64,000 nucleotides of DNA from Pseudarthrobacter sp. C4D7 (GTDB lineage Bacteria; Actinomycetota; Actinomycetes; Actinomycetales; Micrococcaceae): the NCBI RefSeq assembly GCF_013359725.1, contig NZ_JABFMW010000011.1, positions 41,062-105,061 on the forward strand, read 5' to 3'. Each line of letters begins with the position of its first letter. Within the stretch, counting starts at the first letter, position 1. Shown here piece by piece: positions 26,072-34,640 of this stretch. The notes below the pieces were generated by a model. It made no database searches and was not told the origin of the DNA. It saw only the letters and a program-made list of their open reading frames with translations. The position numbers and the translations under genes are program-made.

Positions 26072-26590
26072 ATGTCCGAAGTGGAGGACTACACCGGCCG
26101 AACGGGCCGGAACGAAACCCGGGAAGAGCAGCTGGACCGCAACTGGGCCGAACTCCTTCAGGAGCTGCGCGTCCTCCAGACCGGAGTCCAGATCCTGGCC
26201 GGCTTCCTGCTGACACTGCCGTTCCAGCAAAGGTTCGAAAAGCTGGACGACTGGGAGGTTGGCCTCTACCTCGCCAACGTGGTGGTTGCCGCCCTGACCA
26301 CTGCCTTCATCCTCCTTCCGGTCAGCGTGCACCGGCGGCTCTTCAGGAAACGGCTCAAGGAAATGCTGGTCTCAAGCGCCGACACCATCACCAAGATTGC
26401 CCTCGGCGGCATCGCCCTTCTGAGTGCGGGAACCGCCGCCCTGGTCTTCGATGTCGCGGCAGGAAGGTCTGCCGGGGTGATGGCCGGCGGTGCGCTTCTG
26501 GGGGTCATGGTGGTGATGCTGGTGTTCGTTCCGCTTCGCCTGAACAAACGGGCCACCGGGAGGATCCTGCCGGCCGACAACAAGGAGTGA
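26072..26590 (+). CDS. DUF6328 family membrane protein
   Basis: 172 residues. A charged N-terminus (EDYTGRTGRNETREEQLDRN) leads to ELLQELRVLQTGVQILAGFLLTLPFQQRF, the family hallmark. Three further membrane helices follow, giving about four in all, with a basic loop RRLFRKRLKEML. The function is unknown. These proteins are frequent in actinobacteria and often sit near stress or ion-transport genes. An AAGGAG site precedes the ATG, and the next gene begins three bases after its stop, so they form an operon. Confidence 0.75.
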   Translation: MSEVEDYTGRTGRNETREEQLDRNWAELLQELRVLQTGVQILAGFLLTLPFQQRFEKLDDWEVGLYLANVVVAALTTAFILLPVSVHRRLFRKRLKEMLVSSADTITKIALGGIALLSAGTAALVFDVAAGRSAGVMAGGALLGVMVVMLVFVPLRLNKRATGRILPADNKE

Positions 26591-26593
26591 GTG

Positions 26594-27256
26594 ATGCGTA
26601 AGTGGGCCAGGGAGCACGGTCTGCTGCTAGCCAACACAGGCCTGTTCCTCGCGTTCTTCGTGGGGATGGTCCTTTCGGGTGCCGCCTCCTACAGCGAGGA
26701 CCAGCAGGCCCACGGCCAGCCTGCCGTCTCTGTCCTGCAGTTCCTGGGGACCGGCGCGTTCGTTGAGGCCACGTTCGAGAACTGGGAATCGGAGTTCCTG
26801 CAGATGGGCATGTACGTGGTCCTCACGGTCTTCCTCTTCCAGAAGGGTTCATCCGAGTCCAAGCCGATGGACAGGAAGGCGCCACAGGACCAGGACCCGC
26901 GGGAAGCGTCCGTCAGCAGCGCCGCGCCGTGGCCGGTCCGGCGCGGCGGCGCGGTGCTCAGGTTGTACGAGCACTCGCTGTCAATCCTGTTTTTCGGCCT
27001 GTTCCTTGCCTCGTTCCTCCTCCACGCGGCGGGCGGCGTGGACGAGTACAACCAGGACCAGCAGGCCCATGGCCAGCCCGCCATTACGTTCCTGCAGTAC
27101 CTGGGCACCAGCCGCTTCTGGTTCGAGTCCTTCCAGAACTGGCAAAGCGAGTTCCTGGCGGTCGGCGTCCTGGTGGGGGCGTCGGTCTACCTCCGGGAAA
27201 AGGGGTCCCCGGAATCGAAGCCCGTTGCCGAGCCGCATTACCAGACCGGCACCTAG
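26594..27256 (+). CDS. DUF6766 family membrane protein with internal duplication
   Basis: 220 residues from the ATG at 26594, which fits the AAGGAG at 26582 better than the GTG at 26591. The protein is two similar halves, about 7-91 and 127-211. Each has a membrane helix, a conserved DQQAHGQPA motif, an LQF/YLGT turn, an Asn-Trp-x-SEF segment, a second helix and a KGS/KGSPESKP end. The halves are joined by a polar linker. This indicates internal duplication of a two-helix unit. The function is unknown. It is co-transcribed with the DUF6328 gene. Confidence 0.78.
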   Translation: MRKWAREHGLLLANTGLFLAFFVGMVLSGAASYSEDQQAHGQPAVSVLQFLGTGAFVEATFENWESEFLQMGMYVVLTVFLFQKGSSESKPMDRKAPQDQDPREASVSSAAPWPVRRGGAVLRLYEHSLSILFFGLFLASFLLHAAGGVDEYNQDQQAHGQPAITFLQYLGTSRFWFESFQNWQSEFLAVGVLVGASVYLREKGSPESKPVAEPHYQTGT

Positions 27257-27278
27257 GAGAAGTCCAACGCCCTGCGGC

Positions 27279-28403
27279 CTACGCGCCTTCGAGCACCTGG
27301 CTCGTTGCCCAGGCCAGGTATTTCCCGGCGTTTGCCACGGCGTCCTCCGGGCCCGACGCCACGTCCAGCAGTTGGGCCGCGGCCACCACGCCGTGACCGG
27401 CCAGGTCCTCGAAGGTCACCAGGATCCTGCCGGCCACCACAATGACGGGAATGCCGCGGTCCCGGGCCGCGTCCGCGAGCGCGATCGGCGCCTTGCCGGT
27501 CAGTGACTGGGAGTCCATGGACCCTTCGCCGGTAATCACCAGGTCCGCCTGGTCAAGCTGGCCGGCCAGCCCGGTCAGCCCCGCCACCAGCGCAAAGCCG
27601 CCTTCCAGCGTGGCGCCGGTGAAGGCAAGGAACGACGCCGGGAACCCACCGGCGGCGCCTGCCCCGGGGACGTTCACGTCCCGGCCCGTTGCTTCCCGAA
27701 GCATCGACGCCCAGTTGCGCAGCCCGGCGTCGAGCATTTCCACCGCGTCCTGGTCCGCGCCTTTCTGCGGGCCAAAGACGTGGGCCGCCCCGGACGGCCC
27801 GTACAGCGGATTGCGGACGTCGACGGCGATGCGGAAAGTGGTGGCGGACAGCCGGGGGTCCAGCCCGCCCGTGTCCAGGGCTGTCACATCGGCCAGCGAT
27901 CCTCCGCCCAGGGGAACGACATTCCCGGCCGAATCCAGTGGCTTCAGGCCCAGGGCGCGCAGGGCCCCGCTGCCGCCGTCCGTCATGGCGGAACCGCCCA
28001 GGCCCAGGACAATCTCGGTGGCGCCGGCATCGAGGGCTGCGGCGATGAGCTGTCCGCACCCGTAGCTGTGGGCCCGCAATGCATTCGCGGGGGTCGGTTC
28101 CATGTCCGCGAGGCCGGATGCCTGCGCCGTCTCGATGACAGCGGTCACCTTGCCGTCGCCGGCCTTGTGGATGGCCCATGCGGCGCCCAGCGGAGCGAGA
28201 ATGGGGCCCACCACCGCGTTCAGCCGCTCCTCGTAGCCTGCCGCCACCGCCGCCTCCAGGGTGCCCTCGCCGCCATCGGCGATGGGAAACTGGGTGGCTA
28301 CGGCGTCCGGATACACCCGGAGCGCCCCCTCAGCAATCGAGGCCGCGGCCTCCGCCGCCGTCAGGGAGCCCTTGAATTTATCCGGAGCGATGAGAATGCG
28401 CAT
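27279..28403 (-). CDS. Glycerate kinase (GlxK/GarK type)
   Basis: 374 residues, the normal size for class-I glycerate kinase. It phosphorylates D-glycerate, probably at the 2-position, feeding it into glycolysis. Motifs include ILIAPDKFKGSLTAAEAA at the start, IADGGEGTLEA, VLGLGGSAMTDGGSGAL and ITGEGSMDSQSLTGKAP. The ATG at 28403 was chosen for its GGAG site. Alternatives at 28412 and 28415 add only a few residues. A cre-like palindrome lies just upstream and suggests LacI-family control. It is convergent with the DUF6766 gene and 23 bp from it. Confidence 0.92.
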   Translation of the reverse strand: MRILIAPDKFKGSLTAAEAAASIAEGALRVYPDAVATQFPIADGGEGTLEAAVAAGYEERLNAVVGPILAPLGAAWAIHKAGDGKVTAVIETAQASGLADMEPTPANALRAHSYGCGQLIAAALDAGATEIVLGLGGSAMTDGGSGALRALGLKPLDSAGNVVPLGGGSLADVTALDTGGLDPRLSATTFRIAVDVRNPLYGPSGAAHVFGPQKGADQDAVEMLDAGLRNWASMLREATGRDVNVPGAGAAGGFPASFLAFTGATLEGGFALVAGLTGLAGQLDQADLVITGEGSMDSQSLTGKAPIALADAARDRGIPVIVVAGRILVTFEDLAGHGVVAAAQLLDVASGPEDAVANAGKYLAWATSQVLEGA

Positions 28404-28415
28404 GCGCTCCATCAT

Positions 28416-28454
28416 GCCAGCACCACAATGGAAAGCGCTTGCCAGCACCACAAT
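28416..28454. repeat. Two 14-bp direct repeats GCCAGCACCACAAT
   Basis: Identical copies at 28416-28429 and 28441-28454 flank the palindrome AAAGCGCTT. Their 25-bp spacing, about 2.4 helical turns, brackets the putative operator upstream of glycerate kinase. Confidence 0.75.
28429..28444. promoter_or_regulatory. LacI/cre-like operator of glycerate kinase
   Basis: TGGAAAGCGCTTGCCA matches the LacI-family/CcpA pattern, with a CG centre and seven of eight symmetric positions. It lies about 25 bp upstream of the glycerate kinase start, where it would block transcription. The regulator is not in this window neighbourhood. Confidence 0.5.
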
Positions 28455-28477
28455 ATGACCATGCGGCCCCTGCTGGA

Positions 28478-28924
28478 TCAGGCAGGGCGGCGCAGTTCGG
28501 ACCGGTAGGACTCGTCCTCCGCGGCAGGGGAACCCGCGCGGCCGGGCGCCTCCAGGTCCGGCCGGCCCTCCGGCGCCGCCATGAGGGGCACCGCGAAGGT
28601 CACCACGGGCCTGCCGCCGGCGTCATCGGCCGCCCGGATGGTCAGGCTCCTGGTACCCGCCGGCACCGACGGCGTAAAGACCTGGAGATTGCGGGCGCCA
28701 ACAGTGGCCGATTCCTGCAGCGTGTAGTCGGTTCCGAAATGGTCCTGGAGCACAAGCTTTGGCTCGGGGACGCCCGCCGAGGGAAGGTGGATGTTTACCA
28801 CCAGCCCTGCCGCCCACACCTCTACGGACAGGATGGTGAATTCGGCGGCAGGGGTGACATGCCGTCCATACGTAGGGGGCAGCAGCATCCGGCGAAGCTC
28901 GCCGGGTGGAATGAGGTTGCTCAT
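28478..28924 (-). CDS. Hypothetical protein, beta-rich
   Basis: 148 residues with no family I recognise and no signal peptide or membrane segment. The middle (about 25-115) alternates hydrophobic and polar residues as in a beta-sandwich: AEFTILSVEVWAAGLVVNIHLP, then PKLVLQDHFGTDYTLQES, then TRSLTIRAADDAGGRPVVTFAVP. The C-terminal 30 residues are charged and disordered. It could be an immunoglobulin-like or fibronectin-like fold, but that is only a structural impression. The gene is the first downstream of the palindrome at 29037. Confidence 0.6.
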   Translation of the reverse strand: MSNLIPPGELRRMLLPPTYGRHVTPAAEFTILSVEVWAAGLVVNIHLPSAGVPEPKLVLQDHFGTDYTLQESATVGARNLQVFTPSVPAGTRSLTIRAADDAGGRPVVTFAVPLMAAPEGRPDLEAPGRAGSPAAEDESYRSELRRPA

Positions 28925-29036
28925 GATGGTTCCTGTGGGTCTTGCGCGGGTCGATGGCGTTCAGTGTGAGGGAGCCGATGGTGCGGACCCATCGCTCCCA
29001 GCCGGCGCGGCCTCCCTTTCGCCTCGGGACTGATCA

Positions 29037-29050
29037 GTAAGTCTACTTAC
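29037..29050. promoter_or_regulatory. Perfect inverted repeat GTAAGT-CT-ACTTAC
   Basis: Six-base arms with a two-base centre lie 113 bp upstream of the hypothetical gene ending at 28478. On the minus strand the site contains TAGACT, a good -10 box. It matches the repeat at 25964 (TAAGTnnACTTA), suggesting one regulator for both. A perfect TTGACA on the minus strand lies about 23 bp further upstream. Confidence 0.45.
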
Positions 29051-29140
29051 CATGGAGCCTCCGGATCCGACCCCTGTCAAGCGGCCTGCGGACCTGCTGT
29101 GGATATCCCGCCGGGCCTGCGGGGGCGGCGTGCCCGCGAG

Positions 29141-29965
29141 CTACCGTCGGGGCCGGAGGACCGCGTAGTACCCCGGCACCCGGTCCTGGCCCGGCACGCC
29201 AGTCACCGGGTTGGTTTCGATGACCGTGTGGCCATCTTCAAGGACTTCCCAGGCCGATGCCGGGAACGCCCGTTCGCGCTCCGCGGGCCCGAAGTGCCCC
29301 GGCATGGGAAGTCCCCGGATGGCAAGTTCCAGCGGCGCCGGAATGCCTCGGGTGGTGGCTCCCAGGTGGGAAACATACTCCACCGGGTTTCCCTGGAAGT
29401 TGGTTTCCGCCATGAAGACGGTGCCGCTGCGGCCGGCCAGGAACCGGAGGTTTTCCACAAGTGCCACCTGGTCCGCCGGAGCGAGGACATGCAGGACTCC
29501 GCGGATGAAAATGTTGGCCCCGTCCGTGCCTGCGCCGAGGGACTCCGCAAGGGCGGCACCGGCACCCGGCGCGGTCATGTCGCGGGCTTCGAAGGACGGG
29601 CTGCCGTTCCCCGCGGACTCCTGCCGGGCCCGGGCAATGGCGTGCGGCGAAACATCCACGCCAACCACCCGGGGAAAGATACCCGCGAGCGCCCGGGTGA
29701 AACTGCCGTGGCCGCATCCGGCATCCACCACGGGAAGCGCTGGGTCCAGGTAGCGCAGGAGGCTTTCCTTGTAGCCCAGGAACTCGTGGTCACTGCCCGA
29801 ATCCCACAGGACCTCACCGCCGGGACCCGTGGCGGTAATTCCGGCCCAGTAGGTGTCCCACGCCTTGTGCCGGTCCTTCGGCGCACCCCGCGACAATCTG
29901 ACGAGCTTGGGGATCATCAGGTATTTCTGCAGGACGGACCGCGGTGATTTCGTTGGGGAAGACAC
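29141..29965 (-). CDS. Class I SAM-dependent methyltransferase
   Basis: 274 residues. Motif I (VVDAGCGHGSFTRALAG) and the acidic end of strand 2 (VVGVDVSPHAIARARQE) give a standard SAM-binding Rossmann-like fold, followed by FIRGVLHVL in the motif IV region. The substrate is unknown. The N-terminus (KAWDTYWAGI) is common in small-molecule methyltransferases. The start is a GTG with TATATT exactly six bases upstream and no Shine-Dalgarno, consistent with a leaderless transcript. It is a single gene divergent from the histidine kinase at 30129. Confidence 0.82.
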   Translation of the reverse strand: MSSPTKSPRSVLQKYLMIPKLVRLSRGAPKDRHKAWDTYWAGITATGPGGEVLWDSGSDHEFLGYKESLLRYLDPALPVVDAGCGHGSFTRALAGIFPRVVGVDVSPHAIARARQESAGNGSPSFEARDMTAPGAGAALAESLGAGTDGANIFIRGVLHVLAPADQVALVENLRFLAGRSGTVFMAETNFQGNPVEYVSHLGATTRGIPAPLELAIRGLPMPGHFGPAERERAFPASAWEVLEDGHTVIETNPVTGVPGQDRVPGYYAVLRPRR

Positions 29966-30128
29966 GGTTCAAATATATGTTCCATCCCCGCCAACGGGCA
30001 CGGCAGCGGCCCTATTACGGCGTGCCACGGGGAGGGCGGCAAGAGCGCAGAAGCGGGGCGGCGGGCAGTATGGACCCACGTGGCTCCCGTCCCCCTAGAA
30101 TGTACTCAACTGGGAGGAAGGGAACACT

Positions 30129-31772
30129 GTGACGGCTCTGCCGAGTGTCGTGCGCCTGGCCCGCACCGCCGTCGTGGCCGATCCCGACGCCGGCCGCCTG
30201 TCCCGTAACGCCCAGGCACTGCGGGACGCCGGCTACGGCGTCCAGGAAGCGACGGACGCCGGCAGCCTTGCCGCACTGCTGGACGCAGGCCAGCCCTCCA
30301 TCGTCGTCGCCGATGCCCTCCTCTCCCCCGTCCGGTCCGCGGCGCCCGTCCTGGTCATGATGGACCTGGACGATCCACAGGAGCTGGCCGCGGCCAAACC
30401 GGCCGGCGTCCACGACTGCATCGTCAAGCCGGCGGATCCCAAAGAGCTGGTTCACCGCGCCTCCGTCCTGATTGAGCAGGTGGCCCGGCGCCGCACCGCC
30501 CGCCAGGAAGCCGAGGGACTCCGTGAGCAGCTGCGCGAGGTTTCTGCCGCCGTGCGCGCCACCAACGATCCCCAGGAAATCGCCCAGCACGTCGTTGCCG
30601 GCTTCGGCCGGACCTTCAAAGCCGACCATGTCCTGCTGACCACCTTCGAGGACCACCGCGTCCCAGTGATCACCGCAGCCTGGCACCGGAAAGGACTGGC
30701 TGGCCTGCCCGCGGACGCCCTCCCCGGCGAGGACGAGGCCCGGGCCGCTGCGGACGCCCTGTGGGCCGGGACAGTGACGCCCACGCCGGACGGAAATGAC
30801 ACCGAGGCCAGGGCCGACGAAAAGCCGGCCAGGGCCGTGGCAGGAGCGGCCTCCACGCTGGCCGTACCCATCGGTGAAGGCAACTCGTCCCTGGGCATCA
30901 TCTGGATCGCCATGATGGACCGGCCACGGACGTGGTCCAGCGCCGAACTGGGACTGATCCAGCACGTGGCCGGCAACGCAGCCTATGGGCTCATCCAAAG
31001 CCACCTGATCAGCAGCCAGCAGCAGGTGGTCAAGCAACTGAGGGAACTCGACAAGGCCAAGACGGATTTCCTGGCCACCGTGAACCACGAGCTGCGCACG
31101 CCGTTGACATCGATCATGGCGTACCTGGACATGATCCAGGAGAGCACCGAACACCCGGTGTCCAAAGAGGTCCACCAGATGCTGGACATCGTGGTGCGCA
31201 ACACCGAACGGCTCCGGACGCTCATCGAGGACATGCTCAGCGTGTCCCGCGGCGGGCTGGATACCGCCGACATGCAGCTGGCGCCCGTACGCCTGGGACG
31301 CACGCTGGACCTGGTGGCCGCCGCCCTCCGCCCGCTGGCCACGCTGCAGAATGTGACCATCGATGTGGAGTCGGTTCCGGAGGATCCGGAGATCCTGGCC
31401 GACGAGGTGCAGCTGCAGCAGGTCTTCACCAACCTCGTCTCAAACGCCATCAAGTTCACGCCCAGCGGTGGCCGGATCGAGGTGGGCAGCGTCTCCCACG
31501 CCGCCGCGGACGGTTCCAAATGGGCCACCGTGCGGATCGCGGACACCGGAATCGGCATCTCGGACGAGGAAATCAACCACGTGTTCACCAGGTTCTACCG
31601 GGCCTCCAACGCGATGAACGGAGCCATCCCGGGAACGGGGCTGGGCCTGGCCATTTCCAAGGACATCGTGGACCGGCACGGCGGCCGGATTGATGTAGCC
31701 TCCACCCTGGGCACCGGAACCACCGTCACCGTCAGCCTTCCCCTCGGCACTGACCGCGGCCTGGCCAACTAG
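30129..31772 (+). CDS. Hybrid REC-GAF histidine kinase
   Basis: 547 residues, soluble. An N-terminal receiver-like domain (about 12-115) keeps the phospho-acceptor Asp in IVVADALLSP and the Lys in CIVKPADP, though the usual Thr/Ser position is altered. A GAF domain follows (about 135-300), then a HisKA dimerisation domain with His320 in TVNHELRTPLTSIMAYL, and an HATPase domain with NAIKF, DTGIGI and GTGLGLAIS motifs. The domain order with a leading REC suggests the kinase is itself modulated by another kinase. It starts at a GTG with a GGGAGGAAGGG site. The GGDEF-EAL gene begins 22 bp later in the same operon. Confidence 0.9.
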   Translation: MTALPSVVRLARTAVVADPDAGRLSRNAQALRDAGYGVQEATDAGSLAALLDAGQPSIVVADALLSPVRSAAPVLVMMDLDDPQELAAAKPAGVHDCIVKPADPKELVHRASVLIEQVARRRTARQEAEGLREQLREVSAAVRATNDPQEIAQHVVAGFGRTFKADHVLLTTFEDHRVPVITAAWHRKGLAGLPADALPGEDEARAAADALWAGTVTPTPDGNDTEARADEKPARAVAGAASTLAVPIGEGNSSLGIIWIAMMDRPRTWSSAELGLIQHVAGNAAYGLIQSHLISSQQQVVKQLRELDKAKTDFLATVNHELRTPLTSIMAYLDMIQESTEHPVSKEVHQMLDIVVRNTERLRTLIEDMLSVSRGGLDTADMQLAPVRLGRTLDLVAAALRPLATLQNVTIDVESVPEDPEILADEVQLQQVFTNLVSNAIKFTPSGGRIEVGSVSHAAADGSKWATVRIADTGIGISDEEINHVFTRFYRASNAMNGAIPGTGLGLAISKDIVDRHGGRIDVASTLGTGTTVTVSLPLGTDRGLAN

Positions 31773-31793
31773 GCGCCGAAGGAGGACTGGCCC

Positions 31794-33344
31794 ATGTTTG
31801 CCAACGACGATCCCCGGCTCTCCCAGCTCCTGGAAGGCATTGTCCGGCTCGCCTCCGGCGACCTCACGTCGCGGATAGAGGTGTCGCCGGCCAGGGATGA
31901 ACTCGATGCGATCATCATGGGCACCAATCTGCTGGCCGAGGACCTGCAGGTGATCTACGAGGAACTTGAACAACGGGTCCAGGTCCGGACCCAGCTCCTG
32001 CACGAAGCGCACCTCGAGATGCAGAAGATGGCCATGCAGGACCCACTGACCGGGCTGGCCAACAGGTCTGCGCTGCTCGATGCCCTGCGTGACGCACTGG
32101 AATCCCGGGCGGCGGCCGACGGCGGCCGGACCGAAGAAGGCCCGGTCATCCTGCTGATGGACCTGGACGCGTTCAAATCCATCAACGACAGCCTGGGGCA
32201 CACCGCCGGCGACCAGGTCCTGGTCACCGTCGGCGAAAGGCTCCGGACCGCGGTGCGGGCGTCCGACGTCGTAGCCCGCCTGGGCGGCGACGAATTCGCC
32301 ATTGTGATGCCCTCCGCCTCAGCGGACCAGGCCACGATCGTGGCCCACCGCATCCTGGCCTCCCTCAGCGAACCCATTGAGCTTCCCGGACGCAGCGTGC
32401 GCTGCGGGGCCAGCATCGGGCTCAGCGTGGGCAGCGGGGGCCAGAGCCCGGAGGACATGCTGATGGAGGCGGACGTCGCCATGTACGCCTCCAAGGCCGA
32501 GGGGCAGAACAAACTGCACCGGTTCGAACCCTCGCTGCTGCTGATGCGCCGGCTGCGCAGCCAATTGGTGGACGACTTGCGGGCGGCCATCAAAAACGAC
32601 GCGCTGACGCTTCATTACCAGCCGGTGGTGGAGCTTGCCACCGGGCGGATCGAAGGCGTGGAGGCGCTGGTCCGGTGGAACCACCCCACCCGTGGCTTCA
32701 TCATGCCTGACGAGTTCATTCCCCTCGCAGAAGAGGCTGGGCTGATCTCAGAACTGGGCCTCTGGGTCCTGCGGACCGCCGTGAAGCAGCTCCGCGCCTG
32801 GATCGACGCCGGCCTGGCGGACAGCAGGTTCTCCGTGCGCATCAACATTTCCGCGACCGACCTGCAAAGCCTGCAGTTCATTGAGGACGTGCGCAACACG
32901 CTCAAGGAAACCGGCGTCATGCCCGGGCAGGTTGTCCTGGAGCTGACGGAAGTGGCGATCGTCAAGGGAAACGAACTGGACCGCTATTCATTGGGCGGGC
33001 TCCGGGGCCTGGGCGTCGGCATTGAAATCGATGACTTCGGCACCGGCTATTCGTCCATCAGCTACCTCCGCCGGCTGCCCGTGGACCGGGTCAAAGTGGA
33101 CCGGTCACTGATCACCGGGCTGGAGAGCGACCCCAGCCAGCCCGCGCTGGTGGCGGCGGTACTGCAGCTGGTGCGGGCCTGCGGGCTGGAAGCGGTGTGG
33201 GAGGGCGTTGAGACGGCGGAGCAGGCGGAAATCCTGCGCGGCCTGGGTTGCCACAGCGCCCAGGGCTACTACTTCAGCCGTCCCGTTCCGCCGGAGCGAA
33301 TTCCCGAACTGCTGGCTGACCAGCAGGAAAGCGCTAACCAGTAA
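31794..33344 (+). CDS. GGDEF-EAL bifunctional c-di-GMP enzyme
   Basis: 516 residues. The N-terminal 70 residues look like a HAMP/coiled-coil segment (LLEGIVRLASGDLTSRIEV, then YEELEQRVQVRTQLL). The GGDEF domain has an intact catalytic motif GGDEF at 164-168. The EAL domain keeps EALVRW (Glu290), NISATDL, LELTEVAIV, the DDFGTGYSSISYL loop, KVDRSLI and QGYYFSRP. Both synthesis and hydrolysis of cyclic di-GMP are therefore possible. It is soluble. Its pairing with a histidine kinase suggests that kinase signalling sets c-di-GMP level. An AAGGAGG site lies before the ATG. Confidence 0.93.
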   Translation: MFANDDPRLSQLLEGIVRLASGDLTSRIEVSPARDELDAIIMGTNLLAEDLQVIYEELEQRVQVRTQLLHEAHLEMQKMAMQDPLTGLANRSALLDALRDALESRAAADGGRTEEGPVILLMDLDAFKSINDSLGHTAGDQVLVTVGERLRTAVRASDVVARLGGDEFAIVMPSASADQATIVAHRILASLSEPIELPGRSVRCGASIGLSVGSGGQSPEDMLMEADVAMYASKAEGQNKLHRFEPSLLLMRRLRSQLVDDLRAAIKNDALTLHYQPVVELATGRIEGVEALVRWNHPTRGFIMPDEFIPLAEEAGLISELGLWVLRTAVKQLRAWIDAGLADSRFSVRINISATDLQSLQFIEDVRNTLKETGVMPGQVVLELTEVAIVKGNELDRYSLGGLRGLGVGIEIDDFGTGYSSISYLRRLPVDRVKVDRSLITGLESDPSQPALVAAVLQLVRACGLEAVWEGVETAEQAEILRGLGCHSAQGYYFSRPVPPERIPELLADQQESANQ

Positions 33345-33514
33345 TGCAAAAACTACTGCACTTTTCGGGCTGCCGTTATACGATCAGCGTGCGGTGTCTG
33401 GTTTTTCGCCGCCTCGGAAATCAGGTTTCGCAGCACCGTAATTTATAAGGCGTTTGGACATTTGAACATTATGGGGCCATCGGGTCATTACTTCGTCAAC
33501 TGGGGGCGTTGCTA

Positions 33515-34579
33515 ATGTCGGTTCGGGTACAGGCATGGGGAATTATCGCCGCCGTGCTGGCGGATACGGATCCTGCGGGAACGGCCGTCAGGCAGCGGCT
33601 GAGCAACAGCCTCGATGAGAATCCCGGCGTGCCCGAAAGGGCCCTGCTGGAGTATCTTCTCGAGACGCGGCGCAGCGACGCCAATATGGTGGAGACGCTG
33701 GAATCCGCAAGGGGCATGCGCCTCACTCCGCCGGCGCTGCCGCCGCAGTTCGCGGAGCAGTTGGACGCCATCCGCAGCACGTCCAGGATCAGCACGTTGC
33801 TTCAGCACCAGATGCTGATGACCGCTTTCCAGCCCATCTACGGGCTGGAGGGAAAGACTGTCGTGGGCGCGGAGGCACTCTCCCGCTTCGTCAGCGACGA
33901 CGGCGCAGCCGCCGAGCTGTGGTTTGCCGAAGCCGCCGCGGTGGGGCTGGGCGCCAACCTTGAATTTTCTGCGCTGGGATCGGCGGCTGCCGCCGCCAAG
34001 GACCTGCCCGAAAACCTCTATGTATCCCTCAACATTTCCCCCACTTCCTGCCTGGACGCGCGGCTGCCGGAACTGTTCGACCACATCGAATTACCCATCC
34101 ACCGGGTGGTTCTCGAATTAACCGAGGACATTCCGGAAGAGGAATACCTGCAGTTCCTTTCCGCCATCAATCCGCTGCGGGAAAAAGGGCTGCGCATCGC
34201 CGTCGATGACACCCACACCGGTGCCGGCGCGCTGAGCCGCATGATCCACCTCCGGCCCGACTTCCTCAAAGTTGGCCGCAACGTTATCGGCGATATCGAC
34301 AAGGATGGCCTCCAGCGGGCGCTGGCGGCATGTTTGGTGGATTTTGCCGAATCCATCGGCGTCACCCTGGTGGCCGAAGGCATCGAGACGGTGGGGGAGC
34401 TCAAGGTCCTCACCGAGCTGGGGATCAGCGCGGGCCAGGGGTACCTGCTGGGCCGGCCGTCGGTGCGGCCCAAGGACTGGAGCACCTGGAACACCCGCCT
34501 GGATCTGGACGGCCTGGAGCGTCAACTGGCAGCTCCAGGGGAAACGCGGGCCATTCCGCGCGGTACTGAGATTTCCTGA
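33515..34579 (+). CDS. EAL-domain phosphodiesterase with divergent loop
   Basis: 354 residues from the ATG at 33515, which has a GGGGG site seven bases away; a TTG at 33509 is the alternative. The first 100 residues are helical and unidentified. The EAL domain starts at about 105 with AEALSRF (Glu120) and keeps NISPTSC, LELTED, AEGIET and GQGYLLGRP. The loop-6 motif is changed from DDFGTG to DDTHTGAGAL, and the usual KxD lysine lies in LKVGRNVIGD. Activity may be altered, so it could be a weak phosphodiesterase or a c-di-GMP receptor. A separate AT-rich 170-bp upstream region suggests its own promoter. Confidence 0.85.
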   Translation: MSVRVQAWGIIAAVLADTDPAGTAVRQRLSNSLDENPGVPERALLEYLLETRRSDANMVETLESARGMRLTPPALPPQFAEQLDAIRSTSRISTLLQHQMLMTAFQPIYGLEGKTVVGAEALSRFVSDDGAAAELWFAEAAAVGLGANLEFSALGSAAAAAKDLPENLYVSLNISPTSCLDARLPELFDHIELPIHRVVLELTEDIPEEEYLQFLSAINPLREKGLRIAVDDTHTGAGALSRMIHLRPDFLKVGRNVIGDIDKDGLQRALAACLVDFAESIGVTLVAEGIETVGELKVLTELGISAGQGYLLGRPSVRPKDWSTWNTRLDLDGLERQLAAPGETRAIPRGTEIS

Positions 34580-34598
34580 AGTTCCGACGCAGGCGGCG

Positions 34599-34623
34599 GG
34601 GCGGGGGGATTGTCCCCCCGCCC
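34599..34623. terminator. GC-rich hairpin between EAL and GDPD genes
   Basis: An 11-bp perfect stem (34599-34609 with 34613-34623) has a three-base TTG loop. It separates two convergent genes. No T run follows on either strand. Confidence 0.5.
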
Positions 34624-34640
34624 GCGCGAACATACCGGGG

